Source: an uncultured Bacteroidaceae bacterium | Lineage (GTDB): Bacteria; Bacteroidota; Bacteroidia; Bacteroidales; Bacteroidaceae | Reading direction: 5' to 3' | Length of the DNA stretch: 48,641 bases | Assembly (NCBI GenBank): GCA_905234745.1 | Contig: CAJOJD010000001.1 | Location: 1-48,641, forward strand | In this document: one piece after another, positions 36,349-45,095 of the stretch | Position numbering within the stretch: the first letter of the stretch is position 1 | Layout: each line of letters starts with the position of its first letter | Program-made: the position numbers and the translations under genes | The notes under the pieces: generated by a model | What the model was told of the DNA's origin: nothing | Databases searched by the model: none | What the model saw: only the letters and a program-made list of their open reading frames with translations

Positions 36349-37365
36349 TTATTCTCCGATTCTGTCCCAGATTTCCCATGCGGCAACAGCCTGCTGCTCG
36401 AGCATCTCCTTACCGCCCTTGGCTGTTGCTCCGTGCTCACGGCCCTTCTTCATGAAGAGGGTCTCGTCGGGGTTGGCAATCACATCCAGCAACAGATGCT
36501 TCTCGGACAGGAAGGTGTAGGGAATGTCGGGGCACTGGTTTACATCGGGCCACATTCCCATGGGGGTGCAGTTCACGATCACGTCATACTCTTCCATCAC
36601 TGAGGGTGAGAGCTCATAGTAACCCATGATCTCGAAGTTGGAACTGCGTGATACGAACTTGTTCTCAATCCCCATCTTGTCAAGGGCGTACTTTACGGCC
36701 TTTGAAACGCCTCCCGTACCCAGTATGAGCGCTTTGCTGTGGCCCTCTAACAGTTCGCCGAATGACTTGGTAAAACCGGTCCAGTCAGTATTGTATCCTA
36801 CCATTTCAACGCCTCCGTCACGATGCAGAACCTTAACGGTGTTTACTGCGCCGATGGATTTTGCGGTCTCGTCAAGGCGGGTCAGGTAGGGGATTATATC
36901 CTGCTTGTACGGTATCGTCACATTGAATCCGCACAGATTGGGATATTTCTCTATCAGTCTGGTCACATCCTCAATGCTCTCCAGTTCATAGTTGTTGTAG
37001 TGGGCATTGATATGCTGCTCACGGAAGAACTTGTTGAAACGGACCATTGATGTGGAGTGGGCCAGAGGCTTGCCTATCAGTCCGTAGAGACTGTCGTAAG
37101 TCTTGCCGGCAGGAGCCTGCTCCGGTTCCTGGGTGAAAACGGGTTCCGGCTCAACTTCAGGCTCAGGCTCAACTACAGGTTCCTCCTCGCGGAATACCTC
37201 ATCCACAGGCGGGAATTCGTCAGATTCGGTCTCAGCCTCCTCCTTACGGTGATGATCATTGACCTCACTGCCGAATGAGTCTTCATCGGGAGTGTCCAGT
37301 TTCTTGTTTACGCTCTTGACCAGAACGACAAACAGAATGGTAAGTACAAATAGGAGAGTGAACAT
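36349..37365 (-). CDS. aroE: shikimate dehydrogenase with N-terminal membrane anchor
   Basis: 338 residues. AroE reduces 3-dehydroshikimate with NADPH, a cytosolic step of aromatic synthesis. The enzyme domain starts near residue 92 (YGLIGKPLAHSTSM) and has the catalytic Lys154 (TIPYKQDI) and Asp194 (GYNTDWTGF), then GTGGVSKAVKYAL and the NCTPMGMWPD segment, so it looks fully active. Ahead of it are a 16-residue hydrophobic helix (residues 2-17) and about 70 acidic, Glu/Pro-rich residues. No ATG, GTG or TTG closely precedes the enzyme domain, so the extension appears to be part of the protein. It lies between purC and purM. Confidence 0.92.
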   Translation of the reverse strand: MFTLLFVLTILFVVLVKSVNKKLDTPDEDSFGSEVNDHHRKEEAETESDEFPPVDEVFREEEPVVEPEPEVEPEPVFTQEPEQAPAGKTYDSLYGLIGKPLAHSTSMVRFNKFFREQHINAHYNNYELESIEDVTRLIEKYPNLCGFNVTIPYKQDIIPYLTRLDETAKSIGAVNTVKVLHRDGGVEMVGYNTDWTGFTKSFGELLEGHSKALILGTGGVSKAVKYALDKMGIENKFVSRSSNFEIMGYYELSPSVMEEYDVIVNCTPMGMWPDVNQCPDIPYTFLSEKHLLLDVIANPDETLFMKKGREHGATAKGGKEMLEQQAVAAWEIWDRIGE

Positions 37366-37371
37366 CTTTTT

Positions 37372-38319
37372 TTATTTATTTGCCAGCCAGTTTGTTACGT
37401 TCTTCTCAATGCGGGCGGCCAGGTCTGTGCCGCTCTCCTTGACGAACTTCTCGCCTACAATGTGCTCGTAAAGCTCAATGTAACGCTCCGATACGGTCTC
37501 GGCGTAAGCATCGGTAATCTCGGGCATAACCTGACCGGGCTGGTTCATGAAGTTGTGCTCAATGAGCCACTGGCGAACGAACTCTTTTGAGAGCTGCTTC
37601 TGGGGCTCACCTTTCTCAAACTTCTCCTGATAGCCGTCAGCGTAGAAGTAACGTGAACTATCGGGGGTATGTATCTCGTCAATCAGGTAAACCTTGCCGT
37701 CACGCTTTCCAAACTCATACTTGGTATCAACCAGGATCAGACCCTTCTGAGCAGCTATCTCGGTTCCGCGCTTGAAGAGGGCACGGGTGTATTTCTCCAT
37801 AACCTCGTAATCCTCCTTGCTTACCAGACCCTGACGGATGATCTCCTCCTTGGAGATGTTCTCATCGTGACCCTCCTCGGCCTTGGTGGTGGGGGTGATC
37901 AGGGGCTCTGCGAACTTCTGGTTCTCCTTCATGCCCTCGGGCAGGATGTTTCCGCAAAGGTTACGGCAGCCGTTTTTGTAGTCGCGCCATGCAGAACCGG
38001 TCAGATAACCGCGGATGATCATCTCAACGCGGAAGCCCTCGCACTTGAGTCCTACGGTAACCATAGGATCGGGGGTGGCCAGTTTCCAGTTGGGGCAGAT
38101 GTCGGCAGTTGCGTCCAGGAACTTGGCTGCAATCTGGTTGAGCACCTGGCCCTTGAAGGGAATACCCTTGGGCAGGATAACGTCAAAGGCCGATATGCGG
38201 TCAGTGGCAACCATGACCATCAGGTCATCGTCAATGTTATACACGTCACGGACTTTACCGTGATAAACACTCTTCTGTCCTTTGAAGTTGAAATCGGTTC
38301 TTGTAAGTGCGTTACTCAT
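37372..38319 (-). CDS. purC: phosphoribosylaminoimidazole-succinocarboxamide synthase
   Basis: Makes SAICAR from CAIR, aspartate and ATP in purine synthesis. 315 residues, the longer (yeast-like) form of PurC. Diagnostic parts are [12 protein letters not shown], the [15 protein letters not shown] signature, [17 protein letters not shown], and [14 protein letters not shown]. Its start overlaps the end of phoH by eight bases; aroE begins seven bases after its stop. Confidence 0.96.
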   Translation of the reverse strand: MSNALTRTDFNFKGQKSVYHGKVRDVYNIDDDLMVMVATDRISAFDVILPKGIPFKGQVLNQIAAKFLDATADICPNWKLATPDPMVTVGLKCEGFRVEMIIRGYLTGSAWRDYKNGCRNLCGNILPEGMKENQKFAEPLITPTTKAEEGHDENISKEEIIRQGLVSKEDYEVMEKYTRALFKRGTEIAAQKGLILVDTKYEFGKRDGKVYLIDEIHTPDSSRYFYADGYQEKFEKGEPQKQLSKEFVRQWLIEHNFMNQPGQVMPEITDAYAETVSERYIELYEHIVGEKFVKESGTDLAARIEKNVTNWLANK

Positions 38320-39292
38320 CTTTCTTATGTTTTATTGTTCTCTTTTCTGATTTGTGGGCCTGGTCGTAACGGTCATACGCATCGACGACACGTGTCACGA
38401 GTTTATGACGTACGATATCCTTCTTGGTCATGCGGATTATGCTCAAACCTTCAATACCCTCCAGAACTTCAAGCGCCTGGACAAGGCCTGATATCTGAGT
38501 GGGCGGAAGGTCAATCTGGGTAAGGTCACCCGTTACTATCATCTTGGTGTTCCAGCCCATGCGGGTAAGGAACATCTTGATCTGCTGCGGGGTGGTGTTC
38601 TGAGCCTCGTCAAGAATGACCACGGCGTCATTCAGGGTGCGGCCGCGCATGAATGCCAGGGGTGCAATCTGGATGATGTTGAAATCCATGTACTCCTTGA
38701 GTTTGGCCGTAGGAATCATATCCTGGAGGGCGTCGTAAAGGGGCTGCAGGAACGGATCAATCTTTTCACGCATGTCGCCGGGCAGGAATCCCAGTTTCTC
38801 GCCGGCCTCTACAGCGGGGCGGCACAGAACTATGCGTTTAACCTCCTTGTTCTTGAGAGCACGAACGGCCAATGCGATAGCCGTGTATGTCTTGCCTGAT
38901 CCGGCGGGGCCGATGGCAAAGAGCATATCATGGTCGGCATAATCGGTCACCAGTTTCTTCTGGTTTACGCTGCGGGGCATGATGGGACGGCCGGTTACTC
39001 CAAAGAGTATGACATCGGAACTCTTCTCGCCGTTGGGTTCCTCGCCGTTCACTATATCCACAATGACCTCCTCCTTGAGTGAGTTGTACTTGGCGCAGTA
39101 CATCTCAAGCTGACGGACAGCCTGCTCAAAACGCGAGTTCTCGTCCTCATCACCCATTATACGGATTACATTGCCGCGAGCCACTATGCGGAGCTTCGGA
39201 AACAGGGCTTTAAGTAACTGCAGATTGGTGTTGTTGACCCCGTAGAATACCGCAGGGTCAGCATCATTAAGGACGAGATGCTTTTCTATCAT
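38312..39292 (-). CDS. PhoH family ATPase/RNA helicase-like protein
   Basis: 326 residues. An N-terminal KH-like region (about 1-90) is followed by the PhoH ATPase with Walker A GPAGSGKT at 128-135, [18 protein letters not shown], and Walker [16 protein letters not shown]. PhoH proteins are thought to act in RNA metabolism, often next to ybeY; no ybeY is seen here. It is the first gene of the purC-aroE-purM run, with a TAACTTTG promoter box just upstream. Confidence 0.94.
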   Translation of the reverse strand: MIEKHLVLNDADPAVFYGVNNTNLQLLKALFPKLRIVARGNVIRIMGDEDENSRFEQAVRQLEMYCAKYNSLKEEVIVDIVNGEEPNGEKSSDVILFGVTGRPIMPRSVNQKKLVTDYADHDMLFAIGPAGSGKTYTAIALAVRALKNKEVKRIVLCRPAVEAGEKLGFLPGDMREKIDPFLQPLYDALQDMIPTAKLKEYMDFNIIQIAPLAFMRGRTLNDAVVILDEAQNTTPQQIKMFLTRMGWNTKMIVTGDLTQIDLPPTQISGLVQALEVLEGIEGLSIIRMTKKDIVRHKLVTRVVDAYDRYDQAHKSEKRTIKHKKDE

Positions 39293-39314
39293 TCAGGATA
39301 AATTTTTCGTAGCG

Positions 39315-39322
39315 CAAAGTTA
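39315..39322 (-). promoter_or_regulatory. promoter -7 box of phoH-purC-aroE-purM
   Basis: TAACTTTG on the minus strand, 22 bases before the phoH start, in the short gap after marC. No clear -33 element. Confidence 0.52.
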
Positions 39323-39327
39323 CGAAA

Positions 39328-39915
39328 TTATCCTATAAGATGTCCGATATTTGAGGTAAAGAGCTTGACTGCGATGGCAAGCAGAATTATGCCGAAAAAC
39401 TTACGCAGTACATAGATCAGACCGGGGCCCAGAATCTTCTCGATACGGTCTATTGATTTGAGCACTACGAATATGAAAACCATATTCAGGAACAGCGCTA
39501 TCATGATGTTTATGGCGGCATATTCGGCCTTCAGGGAGAGCAGGGTAGTGAAGGAGCCTGCACCCACTATGAGAGGGAATACCAGAGGTACGAATGACGA
39601 TACCTCCTTGGGGCCTGCGTCATATTTGAAAATCGTGATGTCAAACGTCATCTCGAATCCGATGGCAAGGATGATTATGGAACCGGCCACGGCGAATGAC
39701 TCGATGTCCACACCGAACAGGGAAAGGACACCGTCACCTAGGAAATAGATGATGGTAAGCAGGATCCATGAGATAACGGTAACCTTGAAGGCGGGAACCT
39801 TACCCGTCTTGTGCTGCAGGTCAATAATGATGGGAATTGACCCCGTTATATCCAGGATTGCAAAGAGGACCACGAATGCTCCTGCTATTTCCTTAATGCT
39901 GAGTGCCATTGACAT
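39328..39915 (-). CDS. MarC family integral membrane protein
   Basis: 195 residues from the ATG at 39915 (a second ATG is two codons on). The six-helix layout of MarC/UPF0056 proteins is clear (AGAFVVLFAILDITGSIPII, FAVAGSIIILAIGFEM, FVPLVFPLIVGAGS, LRKFFGIILLAIAVKLF). The family has no agreed function; early links to antibiotic resistance were not upheld. An upstream in-frame TTG lies inside the TATCTTTG promoter box and is rejected. Confidence 0.9.
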   Translation of the reverse strand: MSMALSIKEIAGAFVVLFAILDITGSIPIIIDLQHKTGKVPAFKVTVISWILLTIIYFLGDGVLSLFGVDIESFAVAGSIIILAIGFEMTFDITIFKYDAGPKEVSSFVPLVFPLIVGAGSFTTLLSLKAEYAAINIMIALFLNMVFIFVVLKSIDRIEKILGPGLIYVLRKFFGIILLAIAVKLFTSNIGHLIG

Positions 39916-39933
39916 ATCTCTTGAAAACGGGTG

Positions 39934-39941
39934 CAAAGATA
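39934..39941 (-). promoter_or_regulatory. promoter -7 box of marC
   Basis: TATCTTTG on the minus strand, ending 18 bases before the ATG, giving a very short leader. Confidence 0.52.
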
Positions 39942-39993
39942 GTACAAGTGCAACAATACAATGAATATTTTATGTATTATTTTGCGTTAAAAA

Positions 39994-40770
39994 TCATTCT
40001 CCTATGTAAATGGGGCGTATGGGCAGACCTACGTTACGGGGTCTTTTGTCCATGTAATGGTTGTCAACGTCAGTATGCTGAAGCAGGAATGCATCGGCAT
40101 CAGTAACTACATCCTTGTTGTTGGGCGAATCATGGTAGATCTCGTTGGACCAGTACCATCCGTACTGACCTTCAAATCTGAGAACGGTATCGTCCAGCAT
40201 GCCGGATAACGGAATGAATATGCTGTTGCCCTCATATCCCTTGCGGACGCCGGTGAACAGATAACCGCCTACGCCGTTCAGCTTGCACCATTTTTTCGTG
40301 CAGTTGATGGGCTTGAGCAGCTCGTTGAAGTCCATCGAAGTGGGAATGCGCCAGTCTTCACCCATTATGGCGGCCGGTGCCTCATCGGCCAGGTCAAGTT
40401 TTAATTTGTTGTCAACCGTTCCGCGGTCTTTGTCGTTGTTGTACTTTGTGATACTGAGATTGTCGCCTTGGGCCCAACGGTAATTTCTCCAACTGTAATA
40501 AGTCTTGGTCTCAACCTCACCCCATGAAAAACGCATGCCTGTCTGCTCGGGGCTGGTTGCTCCTACGTTGCATACCGCCCAAAGGTTGCCTGATGTAAGG
40601 CCCAGGTCAACTACCTGATATTCCTTGCCGTCAGCGCCGATTTTTATCTGGATACCCTTGTTTACGTCTTCCATCTTGATTGCATCCGGGTCTTCCTTTT
40701 CACATCCGGAAAGAAGCAGTGTTGAGAACGATGCAATTACGATTGAAAGGACCGGTAAAAACTTTTTCAT
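39994..40770 (-). CDS. Fib_succ_major-type lipoprotein
   Basis: 258 residues with lipobox LLSGC (Cys23). The body matches the Fibrobacter succinogenes major-domain type common in Bacteroidales: YQVVDLGLTSGNLWAVCNVG, ATSPEQTGMRFSWGE, EDWRIPTSMDFNELL, and a C-terminal VGLPIRPIYIGE. These proteins have a C-type-lectin-like feel and are found on the cell surface; their ligands are unknown. It stands alone, with 57-68 base gaps on both sides and no obvious promoter box. Confidence 0.85.
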   Translation of the reverse strand: MKKFLPVLSIVIASFSTLLLSGCEKEDPDAIKMEDVNKGIQIKIGADGKEYQVVDLGLTSGNLWAVCNVGATSPEQTGMRFSWGEVETKTYYSWRNYRWAQGDNLSITKYNNDKDRGTVDNKLKLDLADEAPAAIMGEDWRIPTSMDFNELLKPINCTKKWCKLNGVGGYLFTGVRKGYEGNSIFIPLSGMLDDTVLRFEGQYGWYWSNEIYHDSPNNKDVVTDADAFLLQHTDVDNHYMDKRPRNVGLPIRPIYIGE

Positions 40771-40838
40771 CTTGTATTATTAATTAGGTTGCGTTGGCGA
40801 AATTAGTAAAAAATGTCTGTCCGTTCCGCCTCTTGGCA

Positions 40839-41528
40839 TTATTTAACAGCAATATACATACGGCAGACGCCGAACATGAACTGGCGGGCGCGCACTGTGG
40901 CGAATCCGGCATCAGTGAGCATGGGTATGAATTTCTCGGGAAGCGGGAATTTCAGGATTGAATCCGGCAGGTACGTGAACGCGCCTATATTGCCTGTCAT
41001 TCCGGCTCCTATCTTGGGCAGGATCCTGAGGGAATAGAACTTGTAAAAACTGAAAATGAGCTTGTTTTTAGGGTATGAGAGTTCCAGAATGACCAGTTTG
41101 CCGCCCGGTTTCAGGACTCTCTGCATCTCCTCTAGGCCCTTTGAGAGGTTCTCAAAGTTACGTACTCCGAATGCCACGCAGACGCGGTCAAAGGTTCCGT
41201 CCGCAAAACGCAGGTTCTCGGCATCGCCCGTTTCAAGGCCGATGGGCAGCCCCTGGCATTTTTCTTTTCCCACTTTCAGCATGCCCTCGGAGAGGTCAAT
41301 TCCTGTTATGTGTGAACCGTTTGCAGCCTTTTTTGATACGGCGATGGCAAAATCGGCGGTGCCCGTGGCAACATCCAGAACCTGGATGGGCTGGTCTGTG
41401 TCGGCAATGGCACGGACGGCCTTGCGTCGCCATGAACGGTCGGCTCCGAATGATGATATGTGGTTGAAACGGTCGTATTTTACTGCGATATCGTCAAAAA
41501 GTTCGCGTATTCCTTCTTTCTTGGGCAT
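40839..41528 (-). CDS. menG: demethylmenaquinone methyltransferase
   Basis: SAM-dependent C-methyltransferase, last step of menaquinone synthesis (UbiE/MenG family; named menG because of the adjacent menA). 229 residues. N-terminal IRELFDDIAVKYDRFNHISS, SAM-binding VLDVATGTADFAIAV, and the family segment VCVAFGVRNFENLSKGLEEM are visible. It starts two bases after menA, and the two make menaquinone for anaerobic respiration. Confidence 0.95.
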   Translation of the reverse strand: MPKKEGIRELFDDIAVKYDRFNHISSFGADRSWRRKAVRAIADTDQPIQVLDVATGTADFAIAVSKKAANGSHITGIDLSEGMLKVGKEKCQGLPIGLETGDAENLRFADGTFDRVCVAFGVRNFENLSKGLEEMQRVLKPGGKLVILELSYPKNKLIFSFYKFYSLRILPKIGAGMTGNIGAFTYLPDSILKFPLPEKFIPMLTDAGFATVRARQFMFGVCRMYIAVK

Positions 41529-41530
41529 AA

Positions 41531-42427
41531 TTATTGAAGTATGTATCCTGTGCCTGCAAGCAGGGCGAATATGAATGTTGAAATGACCAGCATGGGCAGC
41601 ATGGGGTCAAGTGCCCGGCCGGAACTCTTCCAAACTCCCGTAAGATGCTTTGCGTAGAGTGGGAGAGTTATAATATAAAGGTATGGAGTCCAACCGTTTG
41701 TAAACAGTATGGTGTACAGCATCATCAGGCACCAGCCGCCTACGATAAGTATGGTGTGATATATCTTGGCCCTGTGTTCGCCTAACTTAAGCGGGATGGT
41801 CACGCGGTTTGCCGCGTCTGATTTCATGTCGCGCATGTTGTTTACGTTCAGCACACCTACGCTGAAAAGGCCGATTGCGGCTCCGGCAATAAGGGTGGTG
41901 GGCTCTATGACCTGGGCGCAGACAAAATATCCGCCGGTTACGGGAACCAATCCAAAGAATATGAATACGAATATGTCGCCAAGACCTCTGTATCCGTACG
42001 GTTTGTTTCCCAGGGTATAATGCATTGCGGCCCATATTGCTGCGGCTCCCAAAATCACAAGACACTCTGACTGCAGGCAGAGAATGGTTTTGAAAGATGC
42101 ACGGATCATTCCCAACCCCAGAATGCAGCAAACCAATACCATTATGCGTATGCATGACCGCATCTCATCCTCAGTAAGTCCGCCGCCTTCAATACCATAC
42201 TTGGGTCCTTCGCGTCCGGTACCGTCCACACCGCTAAGCCAATCCCCCAATTCATTTGACATATTGGAAAGAATCTGCAAAGAAACGGTTGTCAATATGG
42301 TAAGCACAATGACGTACCAGGGTACATTATGCCCTGCGCAGGCAAGCATGATACCCAGAACAATTCCCGCGGTAGACAGGGGAAGTGTCCTGAGCCTCAT
42401 TGATCTGATAACTGCTTTAGTGGTCAT
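41531..42427 (-). CDS. menA: 1,4-dihydroxy-2-naphthoate polyprenyltransferase
   Basis: Integral membrane UbiA-family enzyme that attaches the isoprenoid tail to form demethylmenaquinone. 299 residues from the ATG at 42427, about eight helices. The Mg2+/diphosphate motif is NELGDWLSGVDG with PKYGIEGG following, the MenA form; the second Asp-rich motif is NNMRDMKSD. A TTG 13 codons upstream is rejected: it falls among AT-rich leader bases inside the tRNA terminator. The leader contains an inverted copy of the tRNA-Cys 3' end. Confidence 0.94.
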   Translation of the reverse strand: MTTKAVIRSMRLRTLPLSTAGIVLGIMLACAGHNVPWYVIVLTILTTVSLQILSNMSNELGDWLSGVDGTGREGPKYGIEGGGLTEDEMRSCIRIMVLVCCILGLGMIRASFKTILCLQSECLVILGAAAIWAAMHYTLGNKPYGYRGLGDIFVFIFFGLVPVTGGYFVCAQVIEPTTLIAGAAIGLFSVGVLNVNNMRDMKSDAANRVTIPLKLGEHRAKIYHTILIVGGWCLMMLYTILFTNGWTPYLYIITLPLYAKHLTGVWKSSGRALDPMLPMLVISTFIFALLAGTGYILQ

Positions 42428-42446
42428 TTTTTTTAAGGTATTCTCT

Positions 42447-42509
42447 GCCAGGTACCTCCAAAGCAAAAATCCGGCTCATGGCCGGATTCTTACTCTGGAG
42501 GTACCTGGC
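42447..42509. repeat. inverted repeat: tRNA-Cys 3' end and its copy
   Basis: GCCAGGTACCTCCA at 42447-42460 is the exact sequence of the last 14 bases of the tRNA-Cys gene, CCA included, in inverted orientation relative to the gene copy (42496-42509). The tRNA terminator lies between the arms. Confidence 0.85.
42468..42488 (-). terminator. intrinsic terminator of tRNA-Cys
   Basis: Read on the minus strand, AATCCGGC and GCCGGATT pair around a short loop and run into five T. It lies eight bases past the tRNA 3' end and ahead of menA, so menA would need readthrough or its own promoter. Confidence 0.72.
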
Positions 42510-42569
42510 GGACTCGAACCGCCGTACTCGGTTTTGCAGACCGATACCTAGCCACTCGGTCAAGGTACC
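42496..42569 (-). tRNA. tRNA-Cys (anticodon GCA)
   Basis: A 74-base cloverleaf with encoded CCA: acceptor GGTACCT/AGGTACC, D arm with GAGTGGCTA, anticodon stem TCGGT/ACCGA with loop CTGCAAA, T arm GGCGG TTCGAGT CCGCC, discriminator T. Anticodon GCA reads Cys codons, and the U discriminator fits tRNA-Cys identity. Confidence 0.95.
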
Positions 42570-42586
42570 ATTTGCATTTGCGGATG

Positions 42587-42594
42587 CAAAGGTA
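42587..42594 (-). promoter_or_regulatory. promoter -7 box of tRNA-Cys
   Basis: TACCTTTG on the minus strand, 17 bases before the tRNA 5' end. It sits beside a small palindrome (TTTGCAT...ATGCAAA, 42571-42590). Confidence 0.52.
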
Positions 42595-42825
42595 ATGGAT
42601 TTTTTGGAATCAGCTTATATGTGTGTGGTTTTATTTCCAAAAAAAGATTTTTCAAAAATCCCGAATCTATAAAATATGTGAATTTGTGTTTTTGAGCGGA
42701 TTATTGGAACAATTATTAATCTATTCGGAAACAAAAATGAATTCCGTGAATAATTCAGTAACTAATTTTGTCATGTCAAAAGGAAAGAAATAATTAATCA
42801 GATACCTTTTCCAATAATTGATAGA
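42595..42825. other. non-coding AT-rich gap with a plus-strand promoter box
   Basis: About 230 bases with no convincing gene. A TAATTTTG box at 42763-42770 on the plus strand is followed by TCATGTCAAAAGGAAAGAAA, similar to the start of the metY leader, and a six-codon frame (ATG at 42774) before the terminator at 42831. No -33 element is seen. It could drive a short RNA of roughly 95 bases or be the relic of a lost gene. Confidence 0.4.
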
Positions 42826-42830
42826 AAACG

Positions 42831-42870
42831 ACCCCGTGTGATTTGATTGTAGTCACACGGGGTTGTTTTT
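42831..42870. terminator. bidirectional terminator downstream of clpB
   Basis: ACCCCGTGTGA (42831-42841) pairs with TCACACGGGGT (42853-42863) around an 11-base loop. TGTTTTTT follows on the plus strand and CGTTTTC on the minus strand, so it can end clpB and any plus-strand transcript entering from 42.77 kb. Confidence 0.85.
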
Positions 42871-45026
42871 TATTTGAATATCAGCTCATTTCCGCTTGCA
42901 GAGGCCGTTACCGGCTTGCTGCGGTCTATATCTCCGGACAGAATCATCGTGGAGAGCCTGTTGAGCAGCAGTGTCTGCAATGCCCGTTTTACAGGACGTG
43001 CACCGAATTCAGGATCGTAGCCTGCGCTTGATATCAGGTCAATTGCCGAATCATCGATTGTCAGGTTGATTCCGCTCTCGGCGAGCATGCGGCATACACC
43101 CTGTGCCTGCAGTTTTACGATCTGACGTATCTCGCTTTCACGCAGAGGCATGAATACCACTGTTTCGTCAATACGGTTCAGGAACTCGGGTCGTATTGTC
43201 TGCTTGAGCATGTCAAGCAGATGCTTGCGGGTCTCGTCAAGCCATGCCTGGCGGCTCTCATCGGTTGTGCCTATCTGTGCGGAGCGTTCACGTATGTAAT
43301 CACTGCCCAGATTGCTGGTCATGATTATGATGGTGTTCTTGAAGTTTACGGTACGTCCCTTGTTGTCGGTCAGACGGCCGTCATCAAGTACCTGCAGCAG
43401 TATGTTGAATACATCAGGGTGAGCCTTCTCGATTTCATCAAAGAGCACTACGGAGTAGGGCTTGCGGCGTACGGCCTCGGTAAGCTGACCGCCCTCGTCA
43501 TAACCTACGTATCCGGGAGGCGCTCCTATAAGACGTGTAACTGAGAATTTCTCCTGATATTCGCTCATATCTATACGTGTCATGAGTTTCTCGTCGTTGA
43601 ACAGATACTCGGCAAGAGCCTTGGCAAGTTCCGTCTTACCGACGCCTGTAGTTCCCAGGAATATGAAACTGCCTATAGGACGTTTGGGGTCCTGCAGTCC
43701 GGCACGGCTGCGGCGCACGGCATTCGCTACGGCGCTTATAGCCTCTTCCTGGCCTACGACACGCTTGTGCAGTTCCTCCTCAAGATGCAGAAGTTTCTCA
43801 CGCTCGCTCTCCAGCATACGGTTTACGGGTATGCCGGTCCAGCGTGATACCACCTCGGCTATGTCATCGGCCGTAACCTCCTCCTTTACAAGGGCGCTGT
43901 CACCCTGCTTGGAGTGCAACTCCTCCTGTATGCGGGCAATGTCGGCCTCCAGATCCTTGAGTTTTCCGTAACGGATCTCGGCTACACGGCCGTAGTTGCC
44001 GTCACGCTCAGCGTTGTTGGCCTCTATCTTGAGTTGCTCAATGCTCTGCTTGTCCTGCTGGATCTTTGAAACAAGCGCTTTCTCGGATTCCCATTTTGTG
44101 CGAATCTGTTTCTCCTGCTTCTGCAGATCCTCTATCTCGGCATTGAGTTGCTTGAGTTTTACGGTGTCGTTCTCACGCTTGATGGCGGCACGTTCTATCT
44201 CAAGCTGTTTGAGCCTGCGGGTTATCTCATCCAGTTCCTCGGGGACAGAATTGCGCTCCATACGCAGTTTGGCTGCGGCCTCATCCATAAGGTCGATGGC
44301 CTTATCGGGCAGGAAACGCTCGGTTATGTAACGGTTTGAGAGCTCTACGGCGGCTATCACTGCCTCATCCATGATACGCACCTTGTGGTGGTTCTCATAA
44401 CGCTCCTTAAGTCCACGCAGAATAGATATTGAGCTCTGCACGTCGGGCTCATCGACCATGACGGTCTGGAACCGGCGCTCCAGGGCTTTATCCTTCTCAA
44501 AATACTTCTGATACTCGTTCAGGGTGGTGGCGCCTATGGCACGAAGGTCACCGCGGGCAAGGGCAGGTTTCAGGATGTTTGCGGCATCCATGGCGCCTTC
44601 GCCGGCTCCGGCACCCACCAGGGTGTGAATCTCATCTATAAAGAGGATATAGTTTCCGTCGGACTGTATTACCTCGTTTATGACGCCTTTAAGACGCTCC
44701 TCGAATTCACCTTTATACTTGGCTCCTGCTACCAGGGCACCCATATCAAGTGAATAGACGGTCTTGGATTTAAGGTTCTCGGGCACATCGCCGCGTACGA
44801 TACGCTGGGCGAGACCTTCTATAATAGCGGTCTTGCCTGTTCCGGGTTCACCTATAAGGATAGGATTGTTCTTGGTTCGGCGGCTCAGAATCTGGAGAAC
44901 ACGCCTTATCTCTTCATCTCGACCTATTACCGGATCGAGCTTGCCCTTGCGCGCACGTTCATTGAGATTGATGGCGAACTGCTCAAGGTTCTGCGGTTTG
45001 TTCTGATTGTTCTGGTTGTATTCCAT
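42870..45026 (-). CDS. clpB: ClpB-type disaggregase lacking the N-terminal domain
   Basis: 718 residues against about 860 for full-length ClpB. It begins just before the first AAA+ domain ([20 protein letters not shown]). NBD1 has Walker A GEPGTGKT at 59-66 and [12 protein letters not shown]. The coiled-coil middle domain spans about 260-385 ([20 protein letters not shown]), which marks ClpB rather than ClpA. NBD2 has GTTGVGKT near 457-464, the pore loop GYVGYDEGG, and sensor and arginine-finger segments ending [10 protein letters not shown]. The roughly 145-residue N-domain that feeds some substrates is absent, and no relic of it lies upstream. The start codon sits in a hairpin. ClpB works with DnaK on heat-damaged proteins. 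Confidence 0.94.
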   Translation of the reverse strand: MEYNQNNQNKPQNLEQFAINLNERARKGKLDPVIGRDEEIRRVLQILSRRTKNNPILIGEPGTGKTAIIEGLAQRIVRGDVPENLKSKTVYSLDMGALVAGAKYKGEFEERLKGVINEVIQSDGNYILFIDEIHTLVGAGAGEGAMDAANILKPALARGDLRAIGATTLNEYQKYFEKDKALERRFQTVMVDEPDVQSSISILRGLKERYENHHKVRIMDEAVIAAVELSNRYITERFLPDKAIDLMDEAAAKLRMERNSVPEELDEITRRLKQLEIERAAIKRENDTVKLKQLNAEIEDLQKQEKQIRTKWESEKALVSKIQQDKQSIEQLKIEANNAERDGNYGRVAEIRYGKLKDLEADIARIQEELHSKQGDSALVKEEVTADDIAEVVSRWTGIPVNRMLESEREKLLHLEEELHKRVVGQEEAISAVANAVRRSRAGLQDPKRPIGSFIFLGTTGVGKTELAKALAEYLFNDEKLMTRIDMSEYQEKFSVTRLIGAPPGYVGYDEGGQLTEAVRRKPYSVVLFDEIEKAHPDVFNILLQVLDDGRLTDNKGRTVNFKNTIIIMTSNLGSDYIRERSAQIGTTDESRQAWLDETRKHLLDMLKQTIRPEFLNRIDETVVFMPLRESEIRQIVKLQAQGVCRMLAESGINLTIDDSAIDLISSAGYDPEFGARPVKRALQTLLLNRLSTMILSGDIDRSKPVTASASGNELIFK

Positions 45027-45053
45027 AGTCTTAAGTTTTTATTTCTATGGAAT
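45020..45053 (-). promoter_or_regulatory. hairpin burying the clpB start codon (candidate RNA thermometer)
   Basis: In the clpB message ATTCCATAG pairs perfectly over nine bases with CTATGGAAT, which contains the ATG, leaving a 16-base A-rich loop. If transcription starts just after the -7 box at 45063-45070, the leader is almost only this hairpin. Confidence 0.45.
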
Positions 45054-45062
45054 GACACGCAA

Positions 45063-45092
45063 CAAACAGACCAAACGCTGTTTTGCGACAAA
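45063..45092 (-). promoter_or_regulatory. possible clpB promoter
   Basis: On the minus strand TTTG (45089-45092), 18 bases, then TCTGTTTG (45063-45070), one mismatch from TAnnTTTG. Start site expected near 45055. Confidence 0.42.
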
Positions 45093-45095
45093 TTG

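Noticed and set aside
42447-42509. attL/attR of an integrated element at tRNA-Cys
   Set aside because: The copy is inverted and only tens of bases away, and there is no integrase or foreign gene nearby; integration normally leaves direct repeats at a distance.
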